From contig UQUX01000083.1 of the NCBI GenBank assembly GCA_900544425.1, positions 1 to 8,059 of the forward strand: a stretch of DNA of 8,059 bases. Reading direction: 5' to 3'. Below, piece after piece: positions 1 to 5,721 of the stretch (its first letter is position 1; every line of letters begins with the position of its first letter). The notes under the pieces are model-generated. The model ran no database searches. It was not told the origin of the DNA and saw nothing but the letters and a program-made list of their open reading frames with translations. A program made the translations under genes and the position numbers. The DNA comes from an uncultured Collinsella sp. (GTDB lineage: Bacteria; Actinomycetota; Coriobacteriia; Coriobacteriales; Coriobacteriaceae).

Positions 1-582
1 GCGCGGCAGCCACGTATCTAGCAGCTCATCGCACGCCGCCTCAAGCTCCTCGGCGCGCGCCCGGTCTTTCATAGATGTGGTGTTGGCAAAGAGCGTCAGG
101 CTCGCGCCTTGCATGGCGGCGCGGCAGAACACGGCGCCGCATGCCACGTCGGACAGCAACTGGCGCGAACCCTTGTCGGCCATGTCCTCGAGCAGCGCCA
201 GTGCGCGCCCGCAGGCATCCATGATCCGGTACGGCGGCATGGCCGCCACGCGCAACGCGTCCTGAATCGCCGCGGGTCGAGCCGGGTCATCACGAGGAAT
301 ACCGTATGCCGCAGACACCTGGCCGTATGCACGAACATCCTCGGCAACCAGACCCACTAGTTCCTGCGCCAACTCGTCTGCCTGGGCAAATGCACGCGTC
401 AGATCGTCCGCCCGATCGCTAAGCGCGGGATTGGTCGCCCCGTAGCGAGCGACCATCCCGCAAAGCGAGGCGCCCAGCGCGCCCACAAAGGCGCTCGCGC
501 TACCGCCGCCGGGAACCGGCTCGCGCGCGGCCAGCGCCTCGGCAAACCCACGGCAGGTCTTGTCCATCATCTCTTGGCTCAT
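1..582 (-). CDS. Cyclodeaminase/cyclohydrolase family protein, 3' end outside window
   Basis: Translating the minus strand from ATG at 582 gives 194 residues with no stop before the window edge. The family has about 200-210 residues, so only the last 10-20 are probably missing. The start is set by GAAGGTG, 7 bases upstream. Family hallmarks seen: glycine-rich PVPGGGSASA at residues 22-31, EDVRAY at 81-86 carrying the acidic residue expected in the active site, and a helical C-terminal part with SDVACGA at 144-150. Members of this FTCD_C-type family act in the cytoplasm on folate. They either release ammonia from 5-formimino-tetrahydrofolate, giving 5,10-methenyl-tetrahydrofolate (histidine breakdown), or interconvert methenyl- and 10-formyl-tetrahydrofolate (FchA type). 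Which reaction applies cannot be told here, because no hut or other folate gene is visible. It is transcribed away from the lipoprotein genes. The family call is firm; the exact reaction is open. Confidence 0.9.
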   Translation of the reverse strand, partial: MSQEMMDKTCRGFAEALAAREPVPGGGSASAFVGALGASLCGMVARYGATNPALSDRADDLTRAFAQADELAQELVGLVAEDVRAYGQVSAAYGIPRDDPARPAAIQDALRVAAMPPYRIMDACGRALALLEDMADKGSRQLLSDVACGAVFCRAAMQGASLTLFANTTSMKDRARAEELEAACDELLDTWLPR

Positions 583-610
583 ACGTATGCACCTTCAAGT
601 CATATAGATC

Positions 611-632
611 GGTCGGGCGGCAACTGCCGACC
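611..632. repeat. Inverted repeat in leader of the folate enzyme gene
   Basis: GGTCGG at 611-616 and CCGACC at 627-632 are perfect complements around a 10-base centre. An alternative pairing of CGGCA (618-622) with TGCCG (625-629) overlaps it. It lies 29-50 bases upstream of the minus-strand start at 582. It could be an operator or an mRNA leader hairpin. No U-run follows, so it is not a terminator. The role is inferred from position only. Confidence 0.35.
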
Positions 633-659
633 AACCGCATCAAACACGTAATGATGCTA

Positions 660-688
660 AGTCTAGCCCATAAGCACATGAGCGTCAG
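660..688 (-). promoter_or_regulatory. Weak promoter candidate for the folate enzyme gene
   Basis: On the minus strand, CTGACG (688-683) and TAGACT (665-660) each match four of six bases of the housekeeping -35 and -10 consensus, separated by exactly 17 bases. Transcription would start near 653, putting the inverted repeat at 611-632 inside the leader. The match is modest and could be chance. Confidence 0.25.
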
Positions 689-743
689 CACACCTGGCCA
701 TCGCGGATTTCTATGACGAACGATAGGCGTCGGCGCCGCAAAC

Positions 744-762
744 ATGGGACACATGGCCCACC
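744..762. repeat. 19-bp repeat, copy 1, upstream of lipoprotein 1
   Basis: ATGGGACACATGGCCCACC is identical to the copy at 1701-1719 upstream of the second lipoprotein. Its core forms an imperfect dyad, TGGGnCAnnTGnCCCA, with 12 of 16 positions symmetric, as expected for a dimeric regulator's site. It ends 197 bases before the ATG at 960. Operator function is inferred; it could also be a genome-wide intergenic repeat. Confidence 0.6.
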
Positions 763-944
763 TTTCGAGACTCCCGGGCAGCACAAGCTGGGGCATATCT
801 ATAAGTAAGGAACCCGTTGGGGAACGGCCGCGCAACGGCCACAAGCGATGAACGGAGGCATGAGCCGCACAGTACACAGAGACATCCGCCGCCAGCGCAA
901 TCAGTACCCCAACAGCATGCGGCGCCGTGATGTCATCGGCAGAC

Positions 945-951
945 AAGGAGG
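945..951 (+). promoter_or_regulatory. Ribosome binding site that sets the lipoprotein 1 start
   Basis: AAGGAGG is a near-perfect Shine-Dalgarno sequence 8 bases before the ATG at 960. It lies downstream of the in-frame ATG at 927, so it rules out that longer start, which would also bury the signal peptide behind eleven extra residues. Confidence 0.85.
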
Positions 952-959
952 ACGCCACC

Positions 960-1565
960 ATGAAGAAAAAGACCCTATCGATCCTTTCCCTGTGCATCGC
1001 CCTCTTTGCCGCACTCGCCCTTGTCGGCTGCGGCGGGAGCGGATCGGGCGGGGGCAGCAGCGCATCCAAGAGCGAGGGCAAGGAAAAAGCTCCCGTCGCC
1101 AAGAAGACCGACTTTATCTGGTTTAAGATCGAGATGCCCGAGAGCGTTGGCGTAAGCGACTCCGCCGGCAAGAACGCCGACAGGGTCCAGCTCACCTTCC
1201 CCGAAGACGAGAACGGTTCGGCCGATCGCTTTATCCCCGTTTGGAAAAAAGCGCTGACGGCAGAGGAATCCCACGCCGACCAGGCAGAAAAGAAAGGTGA
1301 TACGTTCCAGTGGAAGGATGGCGGGTCCGTCGAGTATAACGGCAGGACGTGGCTCGTCGGAACGTACGCGGACAACAGCGGCGTCTCAACCCTCCTCTTT
1401 ACCGACGTTGAGCCGGGAAGCGTCTACGTCCTCATCTCGAACTTCGATCTGCATAAGAAAGAAGCCGAGGCGCTCCTCAACTCCATCGAGTTTCCCGATG
1501 ACATGGCGAAGGCAGTTGCCGAGGCACGCGAAGTCGAGATTTCGAGCATCGAGATCAAGCATTAG
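960..1565 (+). CDS. Putative lipoprotein, paralogue of the next gene
   Basis: This encodes 201 residues. The N-terminus is a classic lipoprotein signal: lysines at 2-4, a hydrophobic stretch at 5-20, and lipobox LVGC at 21-24. Cys24 would be lipidated and the mature protein held on the outer face of the membrane. A flexible Gly/Ser/Lys linker runs to about residue 48. One alpha/beta domain follows, opening with TDFIWFKIEMPE at 50-61 and including ADR..(L)TFPE and DRFIPVW; it ends in a helix (ALLNSIEF, 171-178) and SIEIKH. The same landmarks occur in the downstream paralogue. Strand order and the closing 'SIEF' helix loosely recall Mog1/PsbP-like lipoproteins such as LpqN, but that is a guess. 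No enzyme motif is visible; ligand and role are unknown. The gene has its own ribosome site and a terminator after it, so it is probably transcribed alone. Confidence 0.85.
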   Translation: MKKKTLSILSLCIALFAALALVGCGGSGSGGGSSASKSEGKEKAPVAKKTDFIWFKIEMPESVGVSDSAGKNADRVQLTFPEDENGSADRFIPVWKKALTAEESHADQAEKKGDTFQWKDGGSVEYNGRTWLVGTYADNSGVSTLLFTDVEPGSVYVLISNFDLHKKEAEALLNSIEFPDDMAKAVAEAREVEISSIEIKH

Positions 1566-1619
1566 GGGATCGCACGCAGCATCGCATGCGCAGTCATTAA
1601 ATGATCGGACGCCCAGCCA

Positions 1620-1654
1620 GGGGAGGATCGGATCGGCCGGCCCTCCCCTCTTTT
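1620..1654 (+). terminator. Rho-independent terminator after lipoprotein 1
   Basis: GGGGAGG (1620-1626) pairs perfectly with CCTCCCC (1642-1648), followed by TCTTTT. The 15-base loop can form a short inner CGG/CCG pairing. It lies 55 bases after the stop codon and separates the two lipoprotein genes into different transcripts. Confidence 0.8.
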
Positions 1655-1700
1655 GCGCCCGGACATATTGCCACTTGCCGGCGCAAATCCGGCCCTCAGA

Positions 1701-1719
1701 ATGGGACACATGGCCCACC
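1701..1719. repeat. 19-bp repeat, copy 2, upstream of lipoprotein 2
   Basis: This copy is identical over 19 bases to 744-762; the flanks then diverge. It ends 72 bases before the ATG at 1792, much closer than copy 1 is to its gene. It lies after the first gene's terminator, so it sits where the second gene's promoter must be. That fits an operator shared by the paralogues, by inference. Confidence 0.6.
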
Positions 1720-1791
1720 CTTACGAGCCGCTCGCGCGTACAGTAAAGGCAGGTAATCCATGGACGGTTACAGATCGAGGAGGACACGACC

Positions 1792-2385
1792 ATGAAAAAG
1801 AAGGCCTTTGCGATTCTCACCCTCTGCATCAGTCTCTTTGCCGCAGTTGCCTTGGTGGGTTGCGGTGGCAGCGGCGGCGCTACCGGCAGCGGCGGTGGCG
1901 GTGGAGCGGAAAAGCCAGCCGTGGATATGAGGACCGACTTCATTTGGTTTAAGGTCGAAGTCCCCGAGGGCGTCGAAATCACGGACGTCGCAGGCGATAC
2001 CGCCGACAGGGCCCAGTTTAAGTTCACCGAGAGCGAGCATGCCAGCGACCGCTTCATCCCCGTCTTCGATCCTGACAAGAAGGCCGATGAACTGTTTGAC
2101 TACGAGGCAAAGTGGAAGGCCAACTCCGGATGGACCGAGAGCGATCCCGTTAAGTACAACGGCAAGACCTGGCGCAGCGCCTACTTTACGCACTCGGGCG
2201 GCGTGACGACCGAGTACTTCACCGACGTTGACGGCGGCAGCGCGTACGTGCGCATCGACAACGTCGAGGAACACAAGGACGCCGTCGAGACCATGATGGA
2301 GTCTCTGGAATTTGCCGACGACATCGCCAAGGCCAAGACCGAGGCCATGGACGTCAAGCTCGACGATATCGAGATCAAGCGTTAA
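1792..2385 (+). CDS. Putative lipoprotein, paralogue of the preceding gene
   Basis: This encodes 197 residues from an ATG 8 bases after GAGGAGG (1777-1783). The signal sequence is almost the same as that of the upstream gene, with lipobox LVGC at 21-24 and Cys24 as the lipidated residue. A Gly-rich linker spans 25-40. The mature domain starts at TDFIWFKVEVPE (48-59) and shares with its neighbour ADR.Q..F, SDRFIPV, YNGKTW (122-127), YFTDV (142-146), a closing helix with ESLEF (170-174), and IEIKR at the end. The middle portion (about 95-120) differs most, so the pair has diverged well beyond a recent copy. It is predicted to be extracytoplasmic and membrane-tethered. No catalytic motif is seen and the function is unknown. 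Terminators on both sides make it a single-gene transcript. Duplicated lipoproteins of this size often bind ligands or partner proteins, but nothing here names one. Confidence 0.85.
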   Translation: MKKKAFAILTLCISLFAAVALVGCGGSGGATGSGGGGGAEKPAVDMRTDFIWFKVEVPEGVEITDVAGDTADRAQFKFTESEHASDRFIPVFDPDKKADELFDYEAKWKANSGWTESDPVKYNGKTWRSAYFTHSGGVTTEYFTDVDGGSAYVRIDNVEEHKDAVETMMESLEFADDIAKAKTEAMDVKLDDIEIKR

Positions 2386-2690
2386 GCGACTGGCGAGCGC
2401 AGCGGGAAACACGGGCGCAGTGCTAACAAGCGGCGGTACCCCAGCGCTTCGTACCCAGGGAGGGCCGGTAAACCGACCCTCCCTTTCTTATGCCGGTAGC
2501 CAACGAACGCGAGGATGCCGGACGCCGGAACCGCTCCAAATGTAGCAACAGTACGAAAACGACAAACACCCCAACACGTCCGCCCGCCGATTTATTGCGC
2601 CGCGCAGACAATTAAACCAGCATCTTTAAACATCTGAGCAGTATAGTGACCAAAACTATCGCATAACCGCACTCTACGAATGGAGAAGTT
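2386..2690. other. Intergenic region between lipoprotein 2 and the phospholipase gene
   Basis: These 305 bases hold the lipoprotein terminator near the left and the phospholipase promoter near the right. The last 100 bases are distinctly AT-richer. TATAGT at 2642-2647 could be a -10 box, but no good -35 hexamer is found 16-18 bases before it. ATAGT and ACTAT at 2643-2647 and 2655-2659 form a small inverted repeat around it. The 19-bp repeat seen before the lipoproteins is absent. No gene is seen. Confidence 0.5.
2458..2487 (+). terminator. Rho-independent terminator after lipoprotein 2
   Basis: GGGAGGG (2458-2464) pairs with CCCTCCC (2477-2483). An inner CGGT/ACCG stem extends it past a single C-A mismatch, leaving a tight AA loop that would open in practice. 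TTTCTT follows. It lies 73 bases after the stop codon. Confidence 0.85.
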
Positions 2691-5186
2691 ATGACCGAAC
2701 ACCACGCCATCAGCCGCCGAGCATTTACGTTGGGCCTTGGACTCGCGGCGTTGTCGCCACTTGCAAGCCTGCCCGAAACCGCGGCATTGGGCATTTGCCC
2801 ACGAGCGGCATTTGCAGACGACGCTGCCACAGCGTCGGTCAGCCTCGACAATTTCGTCATTCGCCTTCGCCCCGCGGGCTATTTTCGCACCGCGAGCGTC
2901 AACGAAGACGGCAACGTCATCGGCAACGTCTGCCATCTGTTTAATGACGGCACGTCCAGCAAGCTCATCCTTGAGAACGTAACGACCAAGAATGACGATA
3001 CAAACTGGTATGCTATCCGCACCTTGCTCAATTTCGAAGAGCATAAAAAGACGGGCTACAGCATTTGGTCGGTCGATGGCGACTCGGACAAAGACGGAAA
3101 GGTCATCCACGTATGGAGTGGCGAGCATGACGGCAAGCCCAGTCGCTCTTTTGCGTTCGAGCGTCAATCAAACGGAACCTATATCATCCGAGACCGCACG
3201 GTCGAGAAAGAAACCGAGAAAAAAGACATTAAGTACCTGGCAATAGAATCGAACGGCGAAGACCAGGACAACAATAAGATCTGCCATAAGAGTAAGAGTA
3301 AGAGCATTCCGTGGGAGCTCGAACTTATCGGTTACGATATGAAAAAGAACGATGCCACGGTTAGCAGCCTCGACTGGATCACGTACAGCAGCTACGTCGA
3401 TGGGCCATGTTGGATGAAATACGTCGAGGACAACAAGTTCCTCGACGAGCTGAGCATCCCGGGCACGCACGATTCGGGCACCTGCAGCGTGGACAACGAC
3501 ACTGAGCCCCAATCCTCGCAAGTAAAATGCCAGCAGGATTACATTCCCACGCAGCTGCTCGAAGGCATTCGCTATTTTGATATCCGTCTCGGAAAGGGCA
3601 ACAACCCTGGCATCGACCATGGGATGTACTACCTGCTCAAAAAAGACGCGTACTTTTTGCATCTTTCCGATGTCATAGGCTACTTCAAAACGTTTTTGAA
3701 CGAAAACCCGACAGAAGCGCTCATCATGCTTGTATCACGAGGCAACGACGAGGCTACCGACGAAAGTGTTACGACGGCTTTCGCCAAGGTTTTGGACGAC
3801 AACCCCAAACTGTTCTATACGTCGAGCCGCGTTCCCACACTGGGCGAGGTGCGCGGAAAGATCGTCCTGCTACGTCGATTTGGACTCGACGGCGACAGCG
3901 TAAGCGGCCACACGTGGGGACTCGACCTCACCGAATGGGATAACAAAATCGCAGCGCACACCGACAGCAGTTCCATGTGCCTCGTCCAAGACGCGCGGGG
4001 CTTTGAAGCCGCGGGGGAAACAGGCGACAAAGAGCCCTATTGCACCAAGGTATACGCCCAGGACAAGTACAAACTCACGGGAACCGACAAGCTCAGCTGG
4101 GTCGATAATGCGCTGAAGGAAACGACCGGGCGCACGCGCAACGAGGTAGATGTCGAGGACGATAACGGGGCCAAGGAGAAAGTCCTGGAGCGTTGCTGGT
4201 CTATCAACTACACCAGCTGCACGGGCTTGTCGCACGGAGGCAATCCTTTTACCTCGGCACGAGTAGTCAACGAGCATCTGTATAAGAGCCCGTACATCAA
4301 TCCCAGCGGCATCGAGGATACAAAGTCAGATTACCTCAAGCACATTGGCATCATCGCATCCGACTTTGTTGATGCGGCGCTGGCCCGGAGCATCTACCAG
4401 CGCAATTACGATACGGAGCACAAGCAGACGGCTTCGTACTATCTCCCGTACTATCTCCCGACCCGCATGCGCATGACGTACGGCGACTCGCTGAGCGATG
4501 CCTCATTCCAGGACGGCAAGACCGTTGGCGAGGGTCATTTCCGCCTCGTCGACAGCAGCAACGTACTCAACGTGGCAGCTTCGGGCCATGCGTTTGCCAT
4601 CGAATATGTGGATGTCGACGCCTTGGGCAACGAGACCGTTACGGAGCTGCGGGGCTCCGTGCCCATCGATATCGATCCACGCGCGCTGACGCCCCATTTT
4701 GAGGGACTCGAAGGCCTTAAGGCCGGCGAAGACGTGCGCGCCAAGATTGCGGCATCACTCGAGGGCAAGCTCGAAACCGATGCCTGCACGGCCCAGCTCG
4801 AGTTTGTGCACGACGCGAACGGCGCTCCGGGAACGGCGATGGCCGAGGGCGAGGCATTTACCGCGGGAACGTACTGGGTGCGCGTGAACGGTCTCTTGGG
4901 CGACGCGGCGCAGAGCTACACGCTCGCCAGCGATGGAGCCGCAAGCTTTACCGTAGCGGCCTCGGGCAGTGCAGGCGGCACCGGTAGCGGCACGGGTTCC
5001 AACGCAGACGGCGCCGACAAGAACGGCGGCGGCAACAAGAGCAAGGGCTCGACCGGAAAACTCGCCGACACGGGCGACGGCTCTGGCGTTGCCGCCGGGC
5101 TCGCTGCCGCCGCCGTGGCGACAACGGTCGCCGGCGCGGCGATGCTTGCCAATGACCGCGAAAACGTTGGGGACGACAGCGAATAG
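2691..5186 (+). CDS. Tat-exported, sortase-anchored phosphatidylinositol-specific phospholipase C
   Basis: This encodes 831 residues, with GGAGAAG just before the ATG. Order of parts: twin-arginine signal (SRRAFT at 8-13, hydrophobic run, likely cut after AFA near 42); a beta-trefoil, ricin-like region at about 46-215; the PI-PLC X domain at about 235-575; Ig-like (MBG-type) modules at about 594-756; a Gly/Ser linker; LADTG at 791-795; a membrane helix and a short tail. Compared from memory with Bacillus cereus PI-PLC, the catalytic set is intact: His260-Asp261 in SIPGTHDSGT, Arg299 in FDIRL, His310 in DHG and Asp558 in ASDFV. Substrate-site counterparts include Arg396, Asp458 and Tyr460. An Arg at the Arg69 position suggests the calcium-independent class. 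It should cleave phosphatidylinositol or GPI anchors outside the cell. Unlike the free Bacillus enzyme, it has about ten cysteines after the signal and looks wall-anchored. Terminators on both sides suggest a single-gene unit. Confidence 0.9.
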   Translation: MTEHHAISRRAFTLGLGLAALSPLASLPETAALGICPRAAFADDAATASVSLDNFVIRLRPAGYFRTASVNEDGNVIGNVCHLFNDGTSSKLILENVTTKNDDTNWYAIRTLLNFEEHKKTGYSIWSVDGDSDKDGKVIHVWSGEHDGKPSRSFAFERQSNGTYIIRDRTVEKETEKKDIKYLAIESNGEDQDNNKICHKSKSKSIPWELELIGYDMKKNDATVSSLDWITYSSYVDGPCWMKYVEDNKFLDELSIPGTHDSGTCSVDNDTEPQSSQVKCQQDYIPTQLLEGIRYFDIRLGKGNNPGIDHGMYYLLKKDAYFLHLSDVIGYFKTFLNENPTEALIMLVSRGNDEATDESVTTAFAKVLDDNPKLFYTSSRVPTLGEVRGKIVLLRRFGLDGDSVSGHTWGLDLTEWDNKIAAHTDSSSMCLVQDARGFEAAGETGDKEPYCTKVYAQDKYKLTGTDKLSWVDNALKETTGRTRNEVDVEDDNGAKEKVLERCWSINYTSCTGLSHGGNPFTSARVVNEHLYKSPYINPSGIEDTKSDYLKHIGIIASDFVDAALARSIYQRNYDTEHKQTASYYLPYYLPTRMRMTYGDSLSDASFQDGKTVGEGHFRLVDSSNVLNVAASGHAFAIEYVDVDALGNETVTELRGSVPIDIDPRALTPHFEGLEGLKAGEDVRAKIAASLEGKLETDACTAQLEFVHDANGAPGTAMAEGEAFTAGTYWVRVNGLLGDAAQSYTLASDGAASFTVAASGSAGGTGSGTGSNADGADKNGGGNKSKGSTGKLADTGDGSGVAAGLAAAAVATTVAGAAMLANDRENVGDDSE

Positions 5187-5224
5187 GCAAGCCCGCCTTT
5201 TAGACACATCGACTCAATTGGGGG

Positions 5225-5258
5225 GGGGCGCAGAATACCGTTCTGCGCCCCGATTTTT
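5225..5258 (+). terminator. Strong Rho-independent terminator after the phospholipase gene
   Basis: GGGGCGCAGAA (5225-5235) and TTCTGCGCCCC (5241-5251) form a perfect 11-bp stem with a 5-base loop, followed by GA and five T's. A run of nine G's (5220-5228) begins just before and overlaps the stem. Read on the minus strand the stem is followed by C's, so it does not serve the convergent small gene. Confidence 0.92.
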
Positions 5259-5283
5259 ACCTTAGCCCGAACACCGTTATCGG

Positions 5284-5598
5284 CTACATCACCATGTTCA
5301 GCGCATTCACGAACTCCTGAGCTTGGGAGCGGCTGCTCAGACTAAAGACACAGGCAGTCAACAGCCTGTTACGTAGGAAAACGTCGCGGCCCTTGATCCT
5401 GCTGACCCCCGTAATGTCCTTAAGATAAACAATCTCGGTGTGCTTGCCACCAAAAGTGCCCTTCTTGAGCACCTCGATGCGGTTAGGGTAGATCTTGACG
5501 TCTTTAAACCTACCCGAACCTTTGTCCTGGAACAGCAGCGTGTTGTTGTCCATACGCGTCACTCCCGCGGGGTTCGCTAAAACTGCCTCTATGGTCAC
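5284..5598 (-). CDS. Small PH-like domain protein, function unknown
   Basis: This encodes 104 residues from GTG at 5598. An in-frame ATG at 5553 (89 residues) is a serious rival because GGGAG lies 8 bases before it; the GTG has only a weaker GGTGG site. The longer form was kept because its extra residues read on smoothly into the domain. The sequence is a run of predicted beta strands (TLLFQDKG, VKIYPNRIEVL, TEIVYLKDITGVSRIKG) closed by a C-terminal helix (SQAQEFVNALNMV). This is the pattern of bacterial PH/GRAM-like domains, in which the Ile-Tyr-Leu-x-x-Ile strand and final helix are typical. There is no signal peptide or membrane segment, so it is probably cytoplasmic. It converges on the phospholipase gene and diverges from the nuclease gene. 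Bacterial PH-like proteins have varied, mostly unknown roles, and the fold call is by eye. Confidence 0.75.
   Translation of the reverse strand: MTIEAVLANPAGVTRMDNNTLLFQDKGSGRFKDVKIYPNRIEVLKKGTFGGKHTEIVYLKDITGVSRIKGRDVFLRNRLLTACVFSLSSRSQAQEFVNALNMVM
5562..5566 (-). promoter_or_regulatory. Ribosome site supporting an alternative ATG at 5553
   Basis: GGGAG on the minus strand lies 8 bases before ATG 5553, inside the longer reading of the small PH-like gene. It is a better site than the one before GTG 5598, and the 15 codons between the starts include rare ATA and TTA. The short form may therefore be the real product, or both may be made. Confidence 0.45.
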
Positions 5599-5675
5599 AT
5601 TTTAACCACCGCAAGGCTCCCATGCGAAGGTGCCAGACAACATAGCAATTCGTGTCCGCGCGAGGCTTTAAACTA

Positions 5676-5694
5676 AATGCGTTAAAGATGCATT
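5676..5694. repeat. Small inverted repeat in the divergent nuclease/PH-gene region
   Basis: AATGC (5676-5680) and GCATT (5690-5694) are complements with a 9-base centre. They lie in an AT-rich patch 28-46 bases before the nuclease start and within the only 120 bases that separate two divergent genes. It could be a regulator site, but five-base arms also arise by chance. Confidence 0.25.
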
Positions 5695-5721
5695 CCACAA
5701 GAGGAAAGTGGGGCGACAGTG

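Larger units (their letters stand above)
583..959. other. Divergent intergenic region, 377 bases
   Basis: No credible gene is seen. The region must hold the promoters of the minus-strand folate enzyme and of the first lipoprotein. It contains a weak promoter candidate for the enzyme, an inverted repeat in its leader, the first copy of a 19-bp repeat, and the lipoprotein ribosome site. A TATAAG hexamer at 800-805 could be a -10 box for the lipoprotein, but no convincing -35 box lies at the right distance. The lipoprotein leader would then be unusually long, about 150 bases. Short open frames here lack ribosome sites. Confidence 0.6.

Noticed and set aside
583..660. Folate riboswitch upstream of the cyclodeaminase gene
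   Set aside because: The only structure seen is a short inverted repeat. I could not find the paired core expected for a tetrahydrofolate riboswitch, so it is not called.
927..959. Longer lipoprotein 1 start at ATG 927
   Set aside because: The ribosome site AAGGAGG lies downstream of it, and eleven extra residues would precede the signal peptide. The paralogue starts at the matching MKKK.
500..1375. Minus-strand open frame of 291 codons
   Set aside because: It runs antisense through lipoprotein 1 and across the intergenic region into the folate enzyme gene in another frame. Composition is unnatural for a protein and there is no ribosome site; the lipoprotein on the other strand is clearly real.
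1386..2412. Overlapping minus-strand open frames of 230 and 214 codons opposite the lipoproteins
   Set aside because: They are shadows of GC-rich genes. They have no family motifs and no ribosome sites, and they cross the terminator and repeat between the two lipoproteins.
2592..3662. Minus-strand frames opposite the phospholipase start
   Set aside because: They are antisense to the Tat signal and ricin-like region, whose protein motifs are convincing, and show no motifs of their own.
4755..5209. Minus-strand frames with Ala/Arg/Pro-rich sequence
   Set aside because: They are mirror images of the Gly/Ala/Ser-rich linker and anchor of the phospholipase; low complexity explains the open frame.
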